Assembly (NCBI RefSeq): GCF_014203665.1
Contig: NZ_JACHJN010000005.1
Location: forward strand, 372,001-436,000
From: Saccharothrix tamanrassetensis
GTDB taxonomy: Bacteria > Actinomycetota > Actinomycetes > Mycobacteriales > Pseudonocardiaceae
Length of the DNA: 64,000 nt
Direction of reading: 5' to 3'
The notes under the pieces: generated by a model
Database searches by the model: none
What the model was told of the DNA's origin: nothing
Seen by the model: the letters and a program-made list of their open reading frames with translations, nothing else
Shown: one piece after another, positions 9,330 to 17,577 of the stretch
How positions within the stretch are numbered: the first letter of the stretch is position 1
How the letters are laid out: the number at the start of each line of letters is the position of its first letter
Position numbers and translations under genes: made by a program

Positions 9330-11057
9330 TCAGCGGGCCGTCATGAACTTCTCGCGGGGCAGCGCGCGGTCCACGACGCGCAGGTCGCCGAGCCACCCGT
9401 GGTAGGACTTCTCCACGATCCGGTCATAGGCATAGGCGCCGACCAGCCACGGGTCGCCCGCAGTCGAGATGCCCGTCGCCGGGGTCGACGGGTTGCGCAG
9501 CAGTTCGGAGCCCTCCACGTAGAGCCTGGTGTGCCGGCCGTCGTTGACGACCGCGACGTGCCACCAGGTGTCCTCGTCCATCTCGTGACCCCAGTTGGTG
9601 GACAGGGCGTTGCGGTTCTTCGGGAACACCGCCCACTGCAACCCGCCGCCGCCGGCCACGTTGAGCGTGCAGATCGGTTCCTTCGGGTCGTCGCCGGTCT
9701 TGCCGGCCGCCGCGCCCGGCGCGAGCTTGGTGAACAGGCCGCACCACGGGTGGGCGAAGCCCTTGGGCAGCTTGATGAAGGTCTCGATGGTGTAACCGCG
9801 CTCGAACGTCATCCGGTTCAGCGGCGCGTTGTCCACCGTGGACAGGTAGCCGTTCCTGTCGAAGAACCTGCTGCCATGGCTCGGGGAGTCGGCGTGGTGG
9901 TCGTCGGTGGCCGTGAGCGCGCCGACCTGGCGCAGGTCGTTGCCGTTGCCGGACAGGTCCTTGAGCGAGTCGGACCGCCAGTAGGCGACGGTGCCCTGGA
10001 CGAGCAGGTCGCGCGCGGGACGTGCCGGGCGGACCGGGACGGGCGCGAAACCCGCGAACCGCTCGGCGAAGTCGATCGGCACGCTGAACCGGTCGGCGTC
10101 ACCGGTCAACTCGATCTCCCTGCGCTCCAACGTGTTCAGCGACCTCTTGGCGAGCAGCCACGGTGAGAACGTGCGCACGTCGATGACGTTGCGCGCGAGG
10201 TCGAAGTGGTACAGCCGGATCATCGCGCTGCCGCCGTAGTAGCGGTCCTGGTAGTTCGTGATGTGCACGTGCACGTCGTTGCCCGCCGCGTTGCGCAGCA
10301 CGGCACGGGCGGGCGGCCAGAAGTGGCCGTTCAAGGTCAGGAAGACCTGGTCGCTGTCCTTGACCAGGTCGTCCCACAGCCGCCGGCCGTAGTCGGAGAG
10401 CTCGGCGTCGCCGGCTTCGCCCGGCTGCACCAGTTCGTGCGTGGTGAGGATGACCGGCAGCGTGGGGTGCTTGGCGAGCACCCCGCGCGCCCAGCCGAAA
10501 CCCCTGTCCGACATCCGCCAGTCCAGCGCGAGCACCAGCCACTCCCGGCCCGCCGCCCGGAACACGTGGTAGCTGTTGTAGCCGTCCGGGCTCGCACCCC
10601 GGAACGTGGGCGACTCGCGGAACCGGTGCGGCCCGAACTCGTCCAGGTACGGGGTCCGGCCGCGCTGGTCGTCGGTGCGGGGATCCAGGTCGTGGTTGCC
10701 CGCGAGCACGCTGTAGCCGACCCGGCGCCGGTCCAACGTCCGGAACGAGCGCCCGATGTCCTCGATCTCGCTCTCCAGCCCGTTCTCGGTGAGGTCGCCG
10801 AGGTGCGCGATGAACGCGATGTCGTCCTGCCGGTGGTCGACCAGGTACCGCAGCGCCGCGTCGAGCGGTTCGGCATCACCCCGGTCCCGGTCGAACAGGT
10901 ACTGGGTGTCCGGGATCACCGCGAGGGTGAACCGGTCGCCGCCGGTGTCCGGGCGGCCACCGGTCCGGCCGTCCGGTGCGGCGACGGCGGGAGCGGGGAC
11001 CAGGGTGCTCGCGGCGGCAACGCCGGTACCCAGCAGGAACGTGCGGCGGGTCGTCAT
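9330..11057 (-). CDS. Exported metallophosphoesterase with C-terminal LamG-like domain
   Basis: 575 residues. The N-terminus MTTRRTFLLGTGVAAAS is a twin-arginine signal, so the folded enzyme is exported. Calcineurin-type metal ligands are visible in order: AVIPDTQ, HLGDLTENG, LAGNHDLD and later TLNGHFWPP. From about residue 370 a concanavalin/LamG-type domain follows (VAYWRSDSLKDLSGNGNDL, then YTIETFIKLPKG and DTWWHVAVVND). It probably hydrolyses an extracellular phosphoester, with the lectin-like domain aiding substrate or surface binding. Monocistronic; substrate unknown. Confidence 0.85.
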   Translation of the reverse strand: MTTRRTFLLGTGVAAASTLVPAPAVAAPDGRTGGRPDTGGDRFTLAVIPDTQYLFDRDRGDAEPLDAALRYLVDHRQDDIAFIAHLGDLTENGLESEIEDIGRSFRTLDRRRVGYSVLAGNHDLDPRTDDQRGRTPYLDEFGPHRFRESPTFRGASPDGYNSYHVFRAAGREWLVLALDWRMSDRGFGWARGVLAKHPTLPVILTTHELVQPGEAGDAELSDYGRRLWDDLVKDSDQVFLTLNGHFWPPARAVLRNAAGNDVHVHITNYQDRYYGGSAMIRLYHFDLARNVIDVRTFSPWLLAKRSLNTLERREIELTGDADRFSVPIDFAERFAGFAPVPVRPARPARDLLVQGTVAYWRSDSLKDLSGNGNDLRQVGALTATDDHHADSPSHGSRFFDRNGYLSTVDNAPLNRMTFERGYTIETFIKLPKGFAHPWCGLFTKLAPGAAAGKTGDDPKEPICTLNVAGGGGLQWAVFPKNRNALSTNWGHEMDEDTWWHVAVVNDGRHTRLYVEGSELLRNPSTPATGISTAGDPWLVGAYAYDRIVEKSYHGWLGDLRVVDRALPREKFMTAR

Positions 11058-11278
11058 GCCGAGGATGCTAAGTCGGCTCCCACAACGGCCGACGAACCGC
11101 GCGTGAACCCTTCCCCCGTTGTCGCGGCAGGACGTTCTGCCCACTTCGACAGACCTGTGTGGACGGAATGCCGCGACTCCGCGCCGGCCTGCGACCCGGC
11201 GACCGCACCGCACCGCCGACACGCCGAGCCGGTTCATTTCCGCACACGATTTGCTGGTTTCCGGGTAGGTTGCGGGCC

Positions 11279-12124
11279 ATGACCGAACAGCAGGAGGTCC
11301 TCGCGGACTTCGGCGCGGCCGGCGTGCTCGCGGGGCTGCGCTGGGCGTACCTGTCGGCGACCAACCGTGCGCTGGAGGACTACTCCGAGGCCGACGGCCA
11401 CGACGCGGCCTGGCTCGGCAACACCCGGTTCACCCTGTTCCGCAACCGGCTGGACCGGGTCTTCCACTGCGAGCGCTACGCCGCGCCCGAGGAGGACTCC
11501 GGCCTGGACGAGCTCTACGCCCGGCTGTCCGGGCGGGACATCGACACCATGCCGCGGGTCGAGCCCGGCGTGGTGCGGCGGTCCAACCTCAACAACAGCC
11601 CCGGCTGGGCGGTCGGCGCGCGCCGGTTCCTGCTCGCCGCCGGTGAGTTCGGCAAGCTGGACGAGCTGGCGTGGGCCCGGCGCAGCACCACCAAGCAGCG
11701 GGTCGCCCTCCAGCGCGAGCCGCACCCGGCGCAGCCGTCGCTGTTCGAGCACCTGGCCGAGGAGGAGGTGGGCGGCCTGTTCGCGCTCTCCACCCGCAGC
11801 CTGGACCTGGACACCTACGTGGTCGCGCACAGCCTGGACCCGGTCAGCAGGCAGGCCGAGCTGATCCTCGGCCGCGCCCGGCTCAACGCGGGCGGCGGCC
11901 CGGCGTGGGCGTGGCGCACCGACGTCCTGCGGATGCCGGCCGCCGGCGGGAGCCGCCGCACGCCCAAGCCGGTGCCCGTGGGGCCCGACACCGCCCCGGA
12001 CGCCCCGGTGCGCCTGCGCGGCCGGGCCGGGCAGCCCGGCTTCGACCAGCCCGCCGACCGGGCGCACGACAGCCGTGCCGACCGGCCCGACCGGCGCGGC
12101 GGTCGCGCCGGCGGTGAGCGGTGA
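11279..12124 (+). CDS. Unknown protein encoded upstream of and overlapping an XRE-ImmA protease
   Basis: 281 residues, not recognised. Residues 1-200 look globular and mostly helical (LAGLRWAYLSATNRALEDYSE). Residues about 205-281 are rich in Arg, Pro, Gly and Asp and are probably disordered. No membrane segment, signal peptide or obvious catalytic motif is visible. The last four bases (GTGA) are shared with the start of the XRE-ImmA gene, so the two are made in a coupled fashion and probably act together. It could be the substrate, effector or toxin partner of the protease; nothing in the sequence settles which. Confidence 0.7.
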   Translation: MTEQQEVLADFGAAGVLAGLRWAYLSATNRALEDYSEADGHDAAWLGNTRFTLFRNRLDRVFHCERYAAPEEDSGLDELYARLSGRDIDTMPRVEPGVVRRSNLNNSPGWAVGARRFLLAAGEFGKLDELAWARRSTTKQRVALQREPHPAQPSLFEHLAEEEVGGLFALSTRSLDLDTYVVAHSLDPVSRQAELILGRARLNAGGGPAWAWRTDVLRMPAAGGSRRTPKPVPVGPDTAPDAPVRLRGRAGQPGFDQPADRAHDSRADRPDRRGGRAGGER

Positions 12125-13296
12125 GCCCTCGCACCCCCGCGCGGGCGGCGGACGTCGCCCCGCTGTTCGACGGAGCACGGCTCACGCTGGCCAGGAGGCT
12201 GGCCGGTCTGCGCAAGAGCGACCTGGCCGGTCGGGTGGGCAAGAGCCCGACCGCCGTCGCGGCCTGGGAGTCCGGCGCGAAGCGGCCCACCGCCGCGACC
12301 GTGGCCCAGCTCGCCCTGAGCCTGTCCGTGGACCCCGGTTTCTTCGCCGTGCGCGCGGACGACGTGGCCGCGCCGAGCACCACGCCGCACTTCCGCTCGC
12401 TGCGCTCCACCAGCCAGCTCGCCCGCGACCAGGCGTCCGCCTACGGGCAGGTGGCGGTGGACGTGGTGGCGAGCCTGGAGCGGCACGTCGAGTTCCCCGA
12501 GGCGGACGTGCCCAGCCTGCCGGTGCCGGTGGACGACCCGGACGGCGACGGCCCCGAACGCGCCGCGCGGCTGGTCCGCGAGCAGTGGGGGACGGGGTCC
12601 GGTCCGGTCGGGCACCTGGTGCGGCTGCTGGAGAACCGCGGTGTGCTGGTGGTGTTCAGCCCGCCGCAGGCGGCGTCCGTGGACGCGTACTCGTTCGACA
12701 GCGGGCTGCGGCCGGTGGTGGTGCTCAACCCGGTCAAGCGCGACTACTACCGGCAGCGGTTCGACGTCGCGCACGAGCTGGGCCACCTCGTGATGCACGG
12801 CGACGCCGAGCCGGGCGGCCGGGCCGTGGAGGACCAGGCGCACCGGTTCGCCGCCGAGTTCCTGATGCCCGCCGACGTGATCCGCGACCTGCTGCCCGCG
12901 TCCATGGGCGGCGCGGTGTGGCCGACCCTCGCGCGCCTCAAGGAGCAGTGGGGCGTGAGCCTCCAGGCGCTGCTCTACCGGGCACGCTGGCTGGGGCGCC
13001 TGGGCGACGTGTCCTACCGCAACGCCATGACGACCATCTCCACCCGTGGCTGGCGGCGCAGCGAACCGGGTCTGGTGGCCGCCATCGAACAGCCGTCGCT
13101 GCTGCCCCGCGCGGTGGAACTGCTGGCGCAGGAGGGGATCGGCGACGACCTGCTGATCCAGCAGTGCCGGGTGCCCGCCGAGCTGTTCCGCACCGTGACG
13201 GCACGGACGCCGGACCTGCCCGCGGCGGAGCAGGACGCCACCCGCGCACGGGTGGTGTCCATCCTGGACCGCGGAGCCGCTTCGCCTAGGGGATGA
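12121..13296 (+). CDS. XRE helix-turn-helix fused to ImmA/IrrE-type zinc metallopeptidase
   Basis: 391 residues. Residues about 18-75 form an XRE/Cro helix-turn-helix (ARRLAGLRKSDLAGRVGKSPTAVAAWESG). The ImmA/IrrE (COG2856) peptidase domain has the zinc motif HELGH at 218-222 in RFDVAHELGHLVMHG and a downstream AAEFLMP segment supplying the third ligand region. Family members cleave repressors (ImmA) or DdrO (IrrE), or act as the antitoxin-like half of two-gene modules. Here it follows a coupled gene of unknown function, suggesting a self-regulated stress, defence or toxin-antitoxin-like unit. Confidence 0.85.
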   Translation: MSPRTPARAADVAPLFDGARLTLARRLAGLRKSDLAGRVGKSPTAVAAWESGAKRPTAATVAQLALSLSVDPGFFAVRADDVAAPSTTPHFRSLRSTSQLARDQASAYGQVAVDVVASLERHVEFPEADVPSLPVPVDDPDGDGPERAARLVREQWGTGSGPVGHLVRLLENRGVLVVFSPPQAASVDAYSFDSGLRPVVVLNPVKRDYYRQRFDVAHELGHLVMHGDAEPGGRAVEDQAHRFAAEFLMPADVIRDLLPASMGGAVWPTLARLKEQWGVSLQALLYRARWLGRLGDVSYRNAMTTISTRGWRRSEPGLVAAIEQPSLLPRAVELLAQEGIGDDLLIQQCRVPAELFRTVTARTPDLPAAEQDATRARVVSILDRGAASPRG

Positions 13297-13611
13297 AGAT
13301 TTGCCCCGTCTGCGCGCCCTCCACCGAACGCACGTAGCTCCGGGCGACGACGGCGAGGTCGACCGGCGGCATACCGGGGAAGAAGTCGCCGTAGTCGGCG
13401 AGGCTCTCGGTGAACACGGTGGGGCTCACGGCGTTCACGCGCCGGGGTGCGATCTCGACGGCGGCGGCGCGGACGAAGGACTCCACGGCGCCGTTCGCCA
13501 TCGACGCCGCGCTGCCGGCGACGATGGGCTAGCGGGCCAGCACGCCGGTGACGAGGGTGAACGACCCGCGTTCGGCGATCCGGGACACACCCTGCCGGAC
13601 CAGTTCCACGG
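13286..13611 (-). pseudogene. 3' remnant of an SDR dehydrogenase, broken by an internal stop
   Basis: The readable C-terminal part of an SDR includes GSFTLVTGVLA, then an in-frame TAG at 13529-13531, then ASMANGAVESFVRAAAVEIAP, RRVNAVSPTVFTES and VEGAQTGQIF. Both halves are in the same frame, so the TAG is a simple nonsense change. Homology stops near 13611, and the cofactor-binding N-terminus is missing. It abuts an equally N-truncated LysR remnant reading outward on the other strand. Confidence 0.8.
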
Positions 13612-14020
13612 CGCAGGCCCTGTACCGGGAGCCGCGGATCGCCGCCGTGCCGGAGAACGACCCGTTGGCGCTGCGAGACGTCGTGCGGCCGGCGGACTTG
13701 GCGGACCAGCCGGTCGCGCTGTGCTCGACGGCCGCCACCACGAGCGCCGACCTGTGGCCGGACGGCCTGCGCCCCGCCACGTTCGAGGTGCCGGGGGTGG
13801 ACGAGTGGCTGACCACGATCGCGACCGGCGACGCGGTGGGGGCACCACCGATGCCACCGGCCACAGCCACCCGCACCCCGGCATCCGCTACCTGCCGCCG
13901 GCCGACGCCGGGCCGGTGACCGTGCACCTGGTGTGGCCGCGCAGGCCCACGCACCCGGCGACCCTCGCGTTCCGCGAACACGTCGCCGCGCTGCTCGGCC
14001 GGGCAGTCCACCCCCGGTAG
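13612..14020 (+). pseudogene. LysR-type regulator remnant (effector domain only, frameshifted)
   Basis: Starting near 13612 the plus strand reads ALYREPRIAAVPENDPLALR and DVVRPADLADQPVAL, the substrate-binding domain of a LysR regulator. The frame breaks around 13836-13845, at a G-run in the codons for GDAVG. It continues in another frame as HPHPGIRYLPPADAGPV and LVWPRRPTHPATLAFREHV to a TAG at 14018. The DNA-binding N-terminus is absent. LysR and SDR genes often sit divergently as regulator and target. Here both 5' ends and the shared promoter are gone. Confidence 0.75.
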
Positions 14021-14072
14021 CCGGGTCGTCGACCGGTCGGGCCGTCGACGCGCCACCGGGGGTGTCCGCCGC

Positions 14073-15497
14073 TCAGTCGTCGTCCTCCGCGCCCTTCAGC
14101 TCCCACGTCCCGCGCCGGCGCACCACCAGCAGGTAGTACAGCGCCGACACCACGCCGATCCCGGCCGTGATCAGCAGGCTCGGCCGGCCGATCACCGGGT
14201 CCATGGCGTTCTGCCAGACCACGTAGGCGAGGGCGGCGAGCGCCAGCACGGGCGCGACCGGGAACCACGGCATCCGGTACGCGGCGTGCTCGGTGCTCTT
14301 GTTGCGCCGTCCGTTGAGCACCGCCAGGCACAGCGCCGCGTACACCGCGACGATCGACGTGGCGGTCACCACGAGCAGCAGGTCCTTGTCCACGAAGCAC
14401 AACGCGGTGGCGAACGCGCCGGTCGCGATGGTGGCGATCCACGGCGTGCCGGTGCGCGGGTGGACGGCGGCGAGGGCCCGGCTGATCGTGCCCGGCCACG
14501 CCGCGTCCCGGCCGGTGCTGAACACCATCCGGGACGTGATGAGGATGATCGCCAGCACGGCGTTGAGGATCGCCAGGGCGACCGCCAGGCTGATCACCGT
14601 GTTCACCGTGGACCCCGCCTGCGCGGTGACGAAGTAGCCCATCATGTTCTCGGCGGCGAACAGCTCCTCCAGCGACGGCGCGCCCAGCAGCACGGCGGTC
14701 ACCGGGATCAGCTCGGACGCCACGGTGATCGCCAGCGCCCACAGGATGGCGCGGGCGATGCCCCGGTGCGCGTTCGTGGTCTCCTCGCCGAAGTACACCG
14801 CCGAGCCGTAACCGTTGTAGGAGAAGATCGCCACGGCCGCCGCGGCGGTGATCAGGCCGAGCGCGGCGGGACCGACGACACCGTCCGACGCGGCCACCGG
14901 GGCGGTGATCAGCTCGCCCAGCGGGCGGGCCGGGTCGAACAGCCCCAGTGCGCTCACCACGAGCAGGGCGATCATCTCGATGACCAGGAAGACGCCAGTG
15001 ATCCACGCGTTGAGCTTCACGTCGAACACCGCCAGCGCGGTCACCAGCGCCGTGGTCACGGCCGCCACCAGCGGACCGGGCAGGCCGGGGATCAGCACCT
15101 CCAGGTACGTCCCCACGCCCAGCGCGATGACCGCGATGATCAGCAGCTGGGTGACCATCAGCAGGCCGAGCGTGACGAAGCCGGGCAGCTTGCCCAGGGT
15201 GCGCGCGACGATGGCGTACTCGCCGCCGGTGAGCGGGTAGGCCGACGCCAGTTCGGCGTACACGAACGCCATGAACACGCCCACCACGGCCGCGACCACG
15301 AAGCTCCAGAACGCGCCGCTGCCCGCCTGCGCCACCACGCCCGGCGCGATGATGAAGACCGAGGACGCGGGCGAGATCGCGGAGAGCGTGATGAGCAGCG
15401 TGCCGAGCACTTTCAGGCCCCGGCGCAGGACCGGGGCGGACGTCGGGCCGGACTGCCGGTCGGGTGGTGCGGTTGAGGACGACGACGGATCCGTCAT
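14073..15497 (-). CDS. APC superfamily amino-acid permease
   Basis: 474 residues, about 12 membrane helices. The conserved APC start is present (AISPASSVFIIAPGV and later YPLTGGEYAIVARTLG), as is the family region FSYNGYGSAVYFGEET. The ATG at 15497 has GAGGA at the right distance; a longer start at 15532 would lie inside the operator palindrome and is less likely. It is divergent from a TetR regulator and a DmpA-type aminopeptidase. A coherent reading is import of small peptides or amino acids whose processing the peptidase handles, under TetR control. Confidence 0.9.
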   Translation of the reverse strand: MTDPSSSSTAPPDRQSGPTSAPVLRRGLKVLGTLLITLSAISPASSVFIIAPGVVAQAGSGAFWSFVVAAVVGVFMAFVYAELASAYPLTGGEYAIVARTLGKLPGFVTLGLLMVTQLLIIAVIALGVGTYLEVLIPGLPGPLVAAVTTALVTALAVFDVKLNAWITGVFLVIEMIALLVVSALGLFDPARPLGELITAPVAASDGVVGPAALGLITAAAAVAIFSYNGYGSAVYFGEETTNAHRGIARAILWALAITVASELIPVTAVLLGAPSLEELFAAENMMGYFVTAQAGSTVNTVISLAVALAILNAVLAIILITSRMVFSTGRDAAWPGTISRALAAVHPRTGTPWIATIATGAFATALCFVDKDLLLVVTATSIVAVYAALCLAVLNGRRNKSTEHAAYRMPWFPVAPVLALAALAYVVWQNAMDPVIGRPSLLITAGIGVVSALYYLLVVRRRGTWELKGAEDDD

Positions 15498-15516
15498 GGC
15501 GGTCTCCTCGGTCGTG

Positions 15517-15541
15517 GTTCTTTGACTGGCCATCAAAGAAC
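15517..15541. promoter_or_regulatory. Operator palindrome upstream of the permease
   Basis: Perfect 9-bp inverted repeat GTTCTTTGA-N7-TCAAAGAAC, located 19 bases before the permease ATG. The same half-site recurs at 15604-15628 in front of the TetR gene, with the same 23-base span between TTCTT and AAGAA. This is the likely TetR-binding site. Confidence 0.75.
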
Positions 15542-15603
15542 CCGGCGCGGCTGTAGTCAATACCACGTCGAGAAACGAATGTGTTTCGGTGCACCGCACT
15601 TGC

Positions 15604-15628
15604 GTTCTTTGATGATCGGCCGAAGAAT
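15604..15628. promoter_or_regulatory. Second, imperfect copy of the TetR operator
   Basis: TTCTTTGA-N7-CCGAAGAA has the left half-site identical to the palindrome at 15517 and a diverged right half. It ends 7 bases before the TetR ATG, which fits autoregulation. Confidence 0.6.
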
Positions 15629-15635
15629 CGGGCAC

Positions 15636-16241
15636 ATGCCGAGACCCAGCCGGGCCCACGAGAAGCGCGGCGAGCTGGTCGCCGCCGCGCGCCAGGCCGT
15701 CCTGAACCGGGGTGTGCTCGACCTGCGCCTGCGCGACGTCGCAGACCAGGCGGCCATGTCCACCGGGTCGGTCCTGTACTACTTCCCGACCTTGGGCGAC
15801 CTGCTCTACGAGGTGCAGCGGGAGGCGATCGAGCGGTTCTGCGTGGACCGCGAGCAGGCCGCCCGCCGCGAACCGGACCCGCGCCGGCGGCTGGTCGGCA
15901 CGATCCGGGCGGGCCTGCCCACCGGTCAGGACGACGAGCTGTGCGTGCTGATCTACGAACTCGGCGCGTACGCCCGCCGCGACCCGGCCTACGCCGCCCA
16001 GCACATCCGGCTGTGCGAGCGCCAGGTCGCCCTCTACACGGCGATCCTGGAGACCGGCGCGGCCACCGGCGTGTTCGACCTGACGAGGGACGCGACCACC
16101 ATCGCCCGCGCCCTGGTCGCCCTGGAAGACGGCCTCGGCCTGCACATCACGCAGGCCGTGCCCACGTTCACCACCCCACAGGCCGAGGCGATCCTGCTGG
16201 CGTACGCGGCCGACGCTACCCGATGCGACCTGGAGGCGTGA
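15636..16241 (+). CDS. TetR/AcrR family transcriptional regulator
   Basis: 201 residues. The N-terminal helix-turn-helix is clear: RGELVAAARQAVLNRGVLDL, then LRDVADQAAMSTGSVLYYF. The ligand domain is diverse. The ATG at 15636 opens MPRPSRAHEK; an upstream in-frame ATG would begin inside the operator. The stop codon is followed directly by the ATG of the P1 peptidase, so the two are cotranscribed. The two TTCTTTGA palindromes in the divergent intergenic region suggest repression of both itself and the permease. Confidence 0.88.
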   Translation: MPRPSRAHEKRGELVAAARQAVLNRGVLDLRLRDVADQAAMSTGSVLYYFPTLGDLLYEVQREAIERFCVDREQAARREPDPRRRLVGTIRAGLPTGQDDELCVLIYELGAYARRDPAYAAQHIRLCERQVALYTAILETGAATGVFDLTRDATTIARALVALEDGLGLHITQAVPTFTTPQAEAILLAYAADATRCDLEA

Positions 16242-17315
16242 ATGCGCGCACGTGACCTCGGCCTGCGACTGCTCGGCGACACCGGACCGCACAACGCGAT
16301 CACCGACGTGCCCGGCGTGGAGGTCGGCTACACCACGCTGATCGAGGGCGACGCGGTCCGGACCGGCGTGACCGCGATCCTGCCGCGCGGGCGTGCCGAC
16401 TTCGACGTGCCGTGCACGGCCGGCTGGTTCTCGTTGAACGGCAACGGCGAGATGACCGGCACCGCCCTGCTCAGCGAGACCGGTGCGCTCCGGCTGCCGG
16501 TGCTGATCACCAACACGCACGCGGTCGGCCCGTGCCACCGGGGCGTGATCGACTGGGTGGGCCGGGAGAAGCCCGAAGTCGCCGACCAGTGGCTGCTGCC
16601 GGTCGTCGCGGAGACCTGGGACGGCTACCTCAACGACATCAACGGCCCGCACATCCAGCCCGCCCACGCCATCGCGGCGATCGACAACGCCCGGCCCGGT
16701 CCGGTCGCCGAAGGATCGGTCGGCGGCGGCACCGGGATGAACTGCTACGCGTTCAAGGGCGGCAGCGGCACGTCCTCGCGCGTGGTCCCGTACGGCTCCG
16801 ACAGCTACACCGTCGGCGCGTTCGTGCAGGCGAACTTCGGCTCCCGCAAGGAACTCACGGTGTGCGGGGTGCCGGTCGGCGGAGCACTGGCCGACGACAA
16901 CCCGATGGAGGACGGCGACTGGAAGTCGCCGCCCGGGGCGGGCTCGGTGATCGCCGTGATCGCCACCGACGCGCCCTTGCTGCCCGGCCAGTGCACGGCG
17001 CTGGCCCGGCGCGTCCCGCTCGGCCTGGCGCGCACCGGCACCACCGGGTCGCACTTCTCCGGCGACATCTTCCTCGCGTTCTCCACCGGCAACGCGTCCA
17101 CGCAGACGCCGTCCGCGTTCCCCGAGGGGGAGCCCGGCTACGACCACCTGCGGCACGTGCCGTGGAACCGGATGGACGACTTCTTCGCGGCGGTCGTGCA
17201 CGCGGTGGAGGAGGCGGTGCTCAACGCCCTGCTGGGGGCGACGACCATGGTGGGCCGCAACGGCCGCCGTTCGCCGGGCCTGCCGGTGGACCGCCTGGCC
17301 GAACTGGTGCGGTAG
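16242..17315 (+). CDS. P1 family (DmpA/BapA-like) self-processing aminopeptidase
   Basis: 357 residues. P1 peptidases are N-terminal nucleophile hydrolases cleaved into two chains. The predicted cleavage is between Gly234 and Ser235 in PPGAGSVIAVIATDAPLLP, matching the Gly-Ser junction known for DmpA. Other family segments are NAITDVPGVEVGY, ITNTHAVG, GSVGGGTGMNCYAFKGG and TVGAFVQANFGS. Members release D-, L- or beta-amino acids from peptides and amides. It follows the TetR gene without a gap, and the divergent permease suggests a shared peptide/amino-acid utilisation unit. Confidence 0.9.
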   Translation: MRARDLGLRLLGDTGPHNAITDVPGVEVGYTTLIEGDAVRTGVTAILPRGRADFDVPCTAGWFSLNGNGEMTGTALLSETGALRLPVLITNTHAVGPCHRGVIDWVGREKPEVADQWLLPVVAETWDGYLNDINGPHIQPAHAIAAIDNARPGPVAEGSVGGGTGMNCYAFKGGSGTSSRVVPYGSDSYTVGAFVQANFGSRKELTVCGVPVGGALADDNPMEDGDWKSPPGAGSVIAVIATDAPLLPGQCTALARRVPLGLARTGTTGSHFSGDIFLAFSTGNASTQTPSAFPEGEPGYDHLRHVPWNRMDDFFAAVVHAVEEAVLNALLGATTMVGRNGRRSPGLPVDRLAELVR

Positions 17316-17339
17316 GTTCCGCCTCGTCGTCGGGCGTGC

Positions 17340-17462
17340 GCACGGGGTGCGGGTCGCCTGGGCGAGGTCGTGCAGGGTGCGGTCGCCTGCACGCGGTGGT
17401 GCACGGGTGTGGGTCGCCTGCGCGAGGTGGTGCACGGGTGTGGGTCGCCTGCGCGAGGTGGT
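17340..17462. repeat. Four tandem copies of a ~31-bp repeat
   Basis: The unit begins GCACGGGTGTGGGTCGCCTG and runs 31 bases. Copies start near 17340 (32 bp), 17372 (29 bp, diverged), 17401 and 17432. The last two are identical. It lies just after the P1 peptidase stop; no gene is credited to it. Confidence 0.85.
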
Positions 17463-17577
17463 GTCCGCCTCGGATCGCCGCGGGGATGTCCGGTTCCCGG
17501 CGGTGCGCCCGGTGGCGGCTGCGGTGGCCCGTCGTGGGTGGTGAACAGCCTCGGTCGGTCGCGTGGAACCGGCCGGA

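Noticed and set aside
14073..17435. Minus-strand frame extending far upstream of the amino-acid permease
   Set aside because: The permease proper starts at 15497 with a good ribosome site. The extension is antisense to TetR and the P1 peptidase and has no protein character.
17340..17462. CRISPR-like or coding repeat
   Set aside because: Head-to-tail 31-bp copies without spacers, and a period that does not keep a reading frame.
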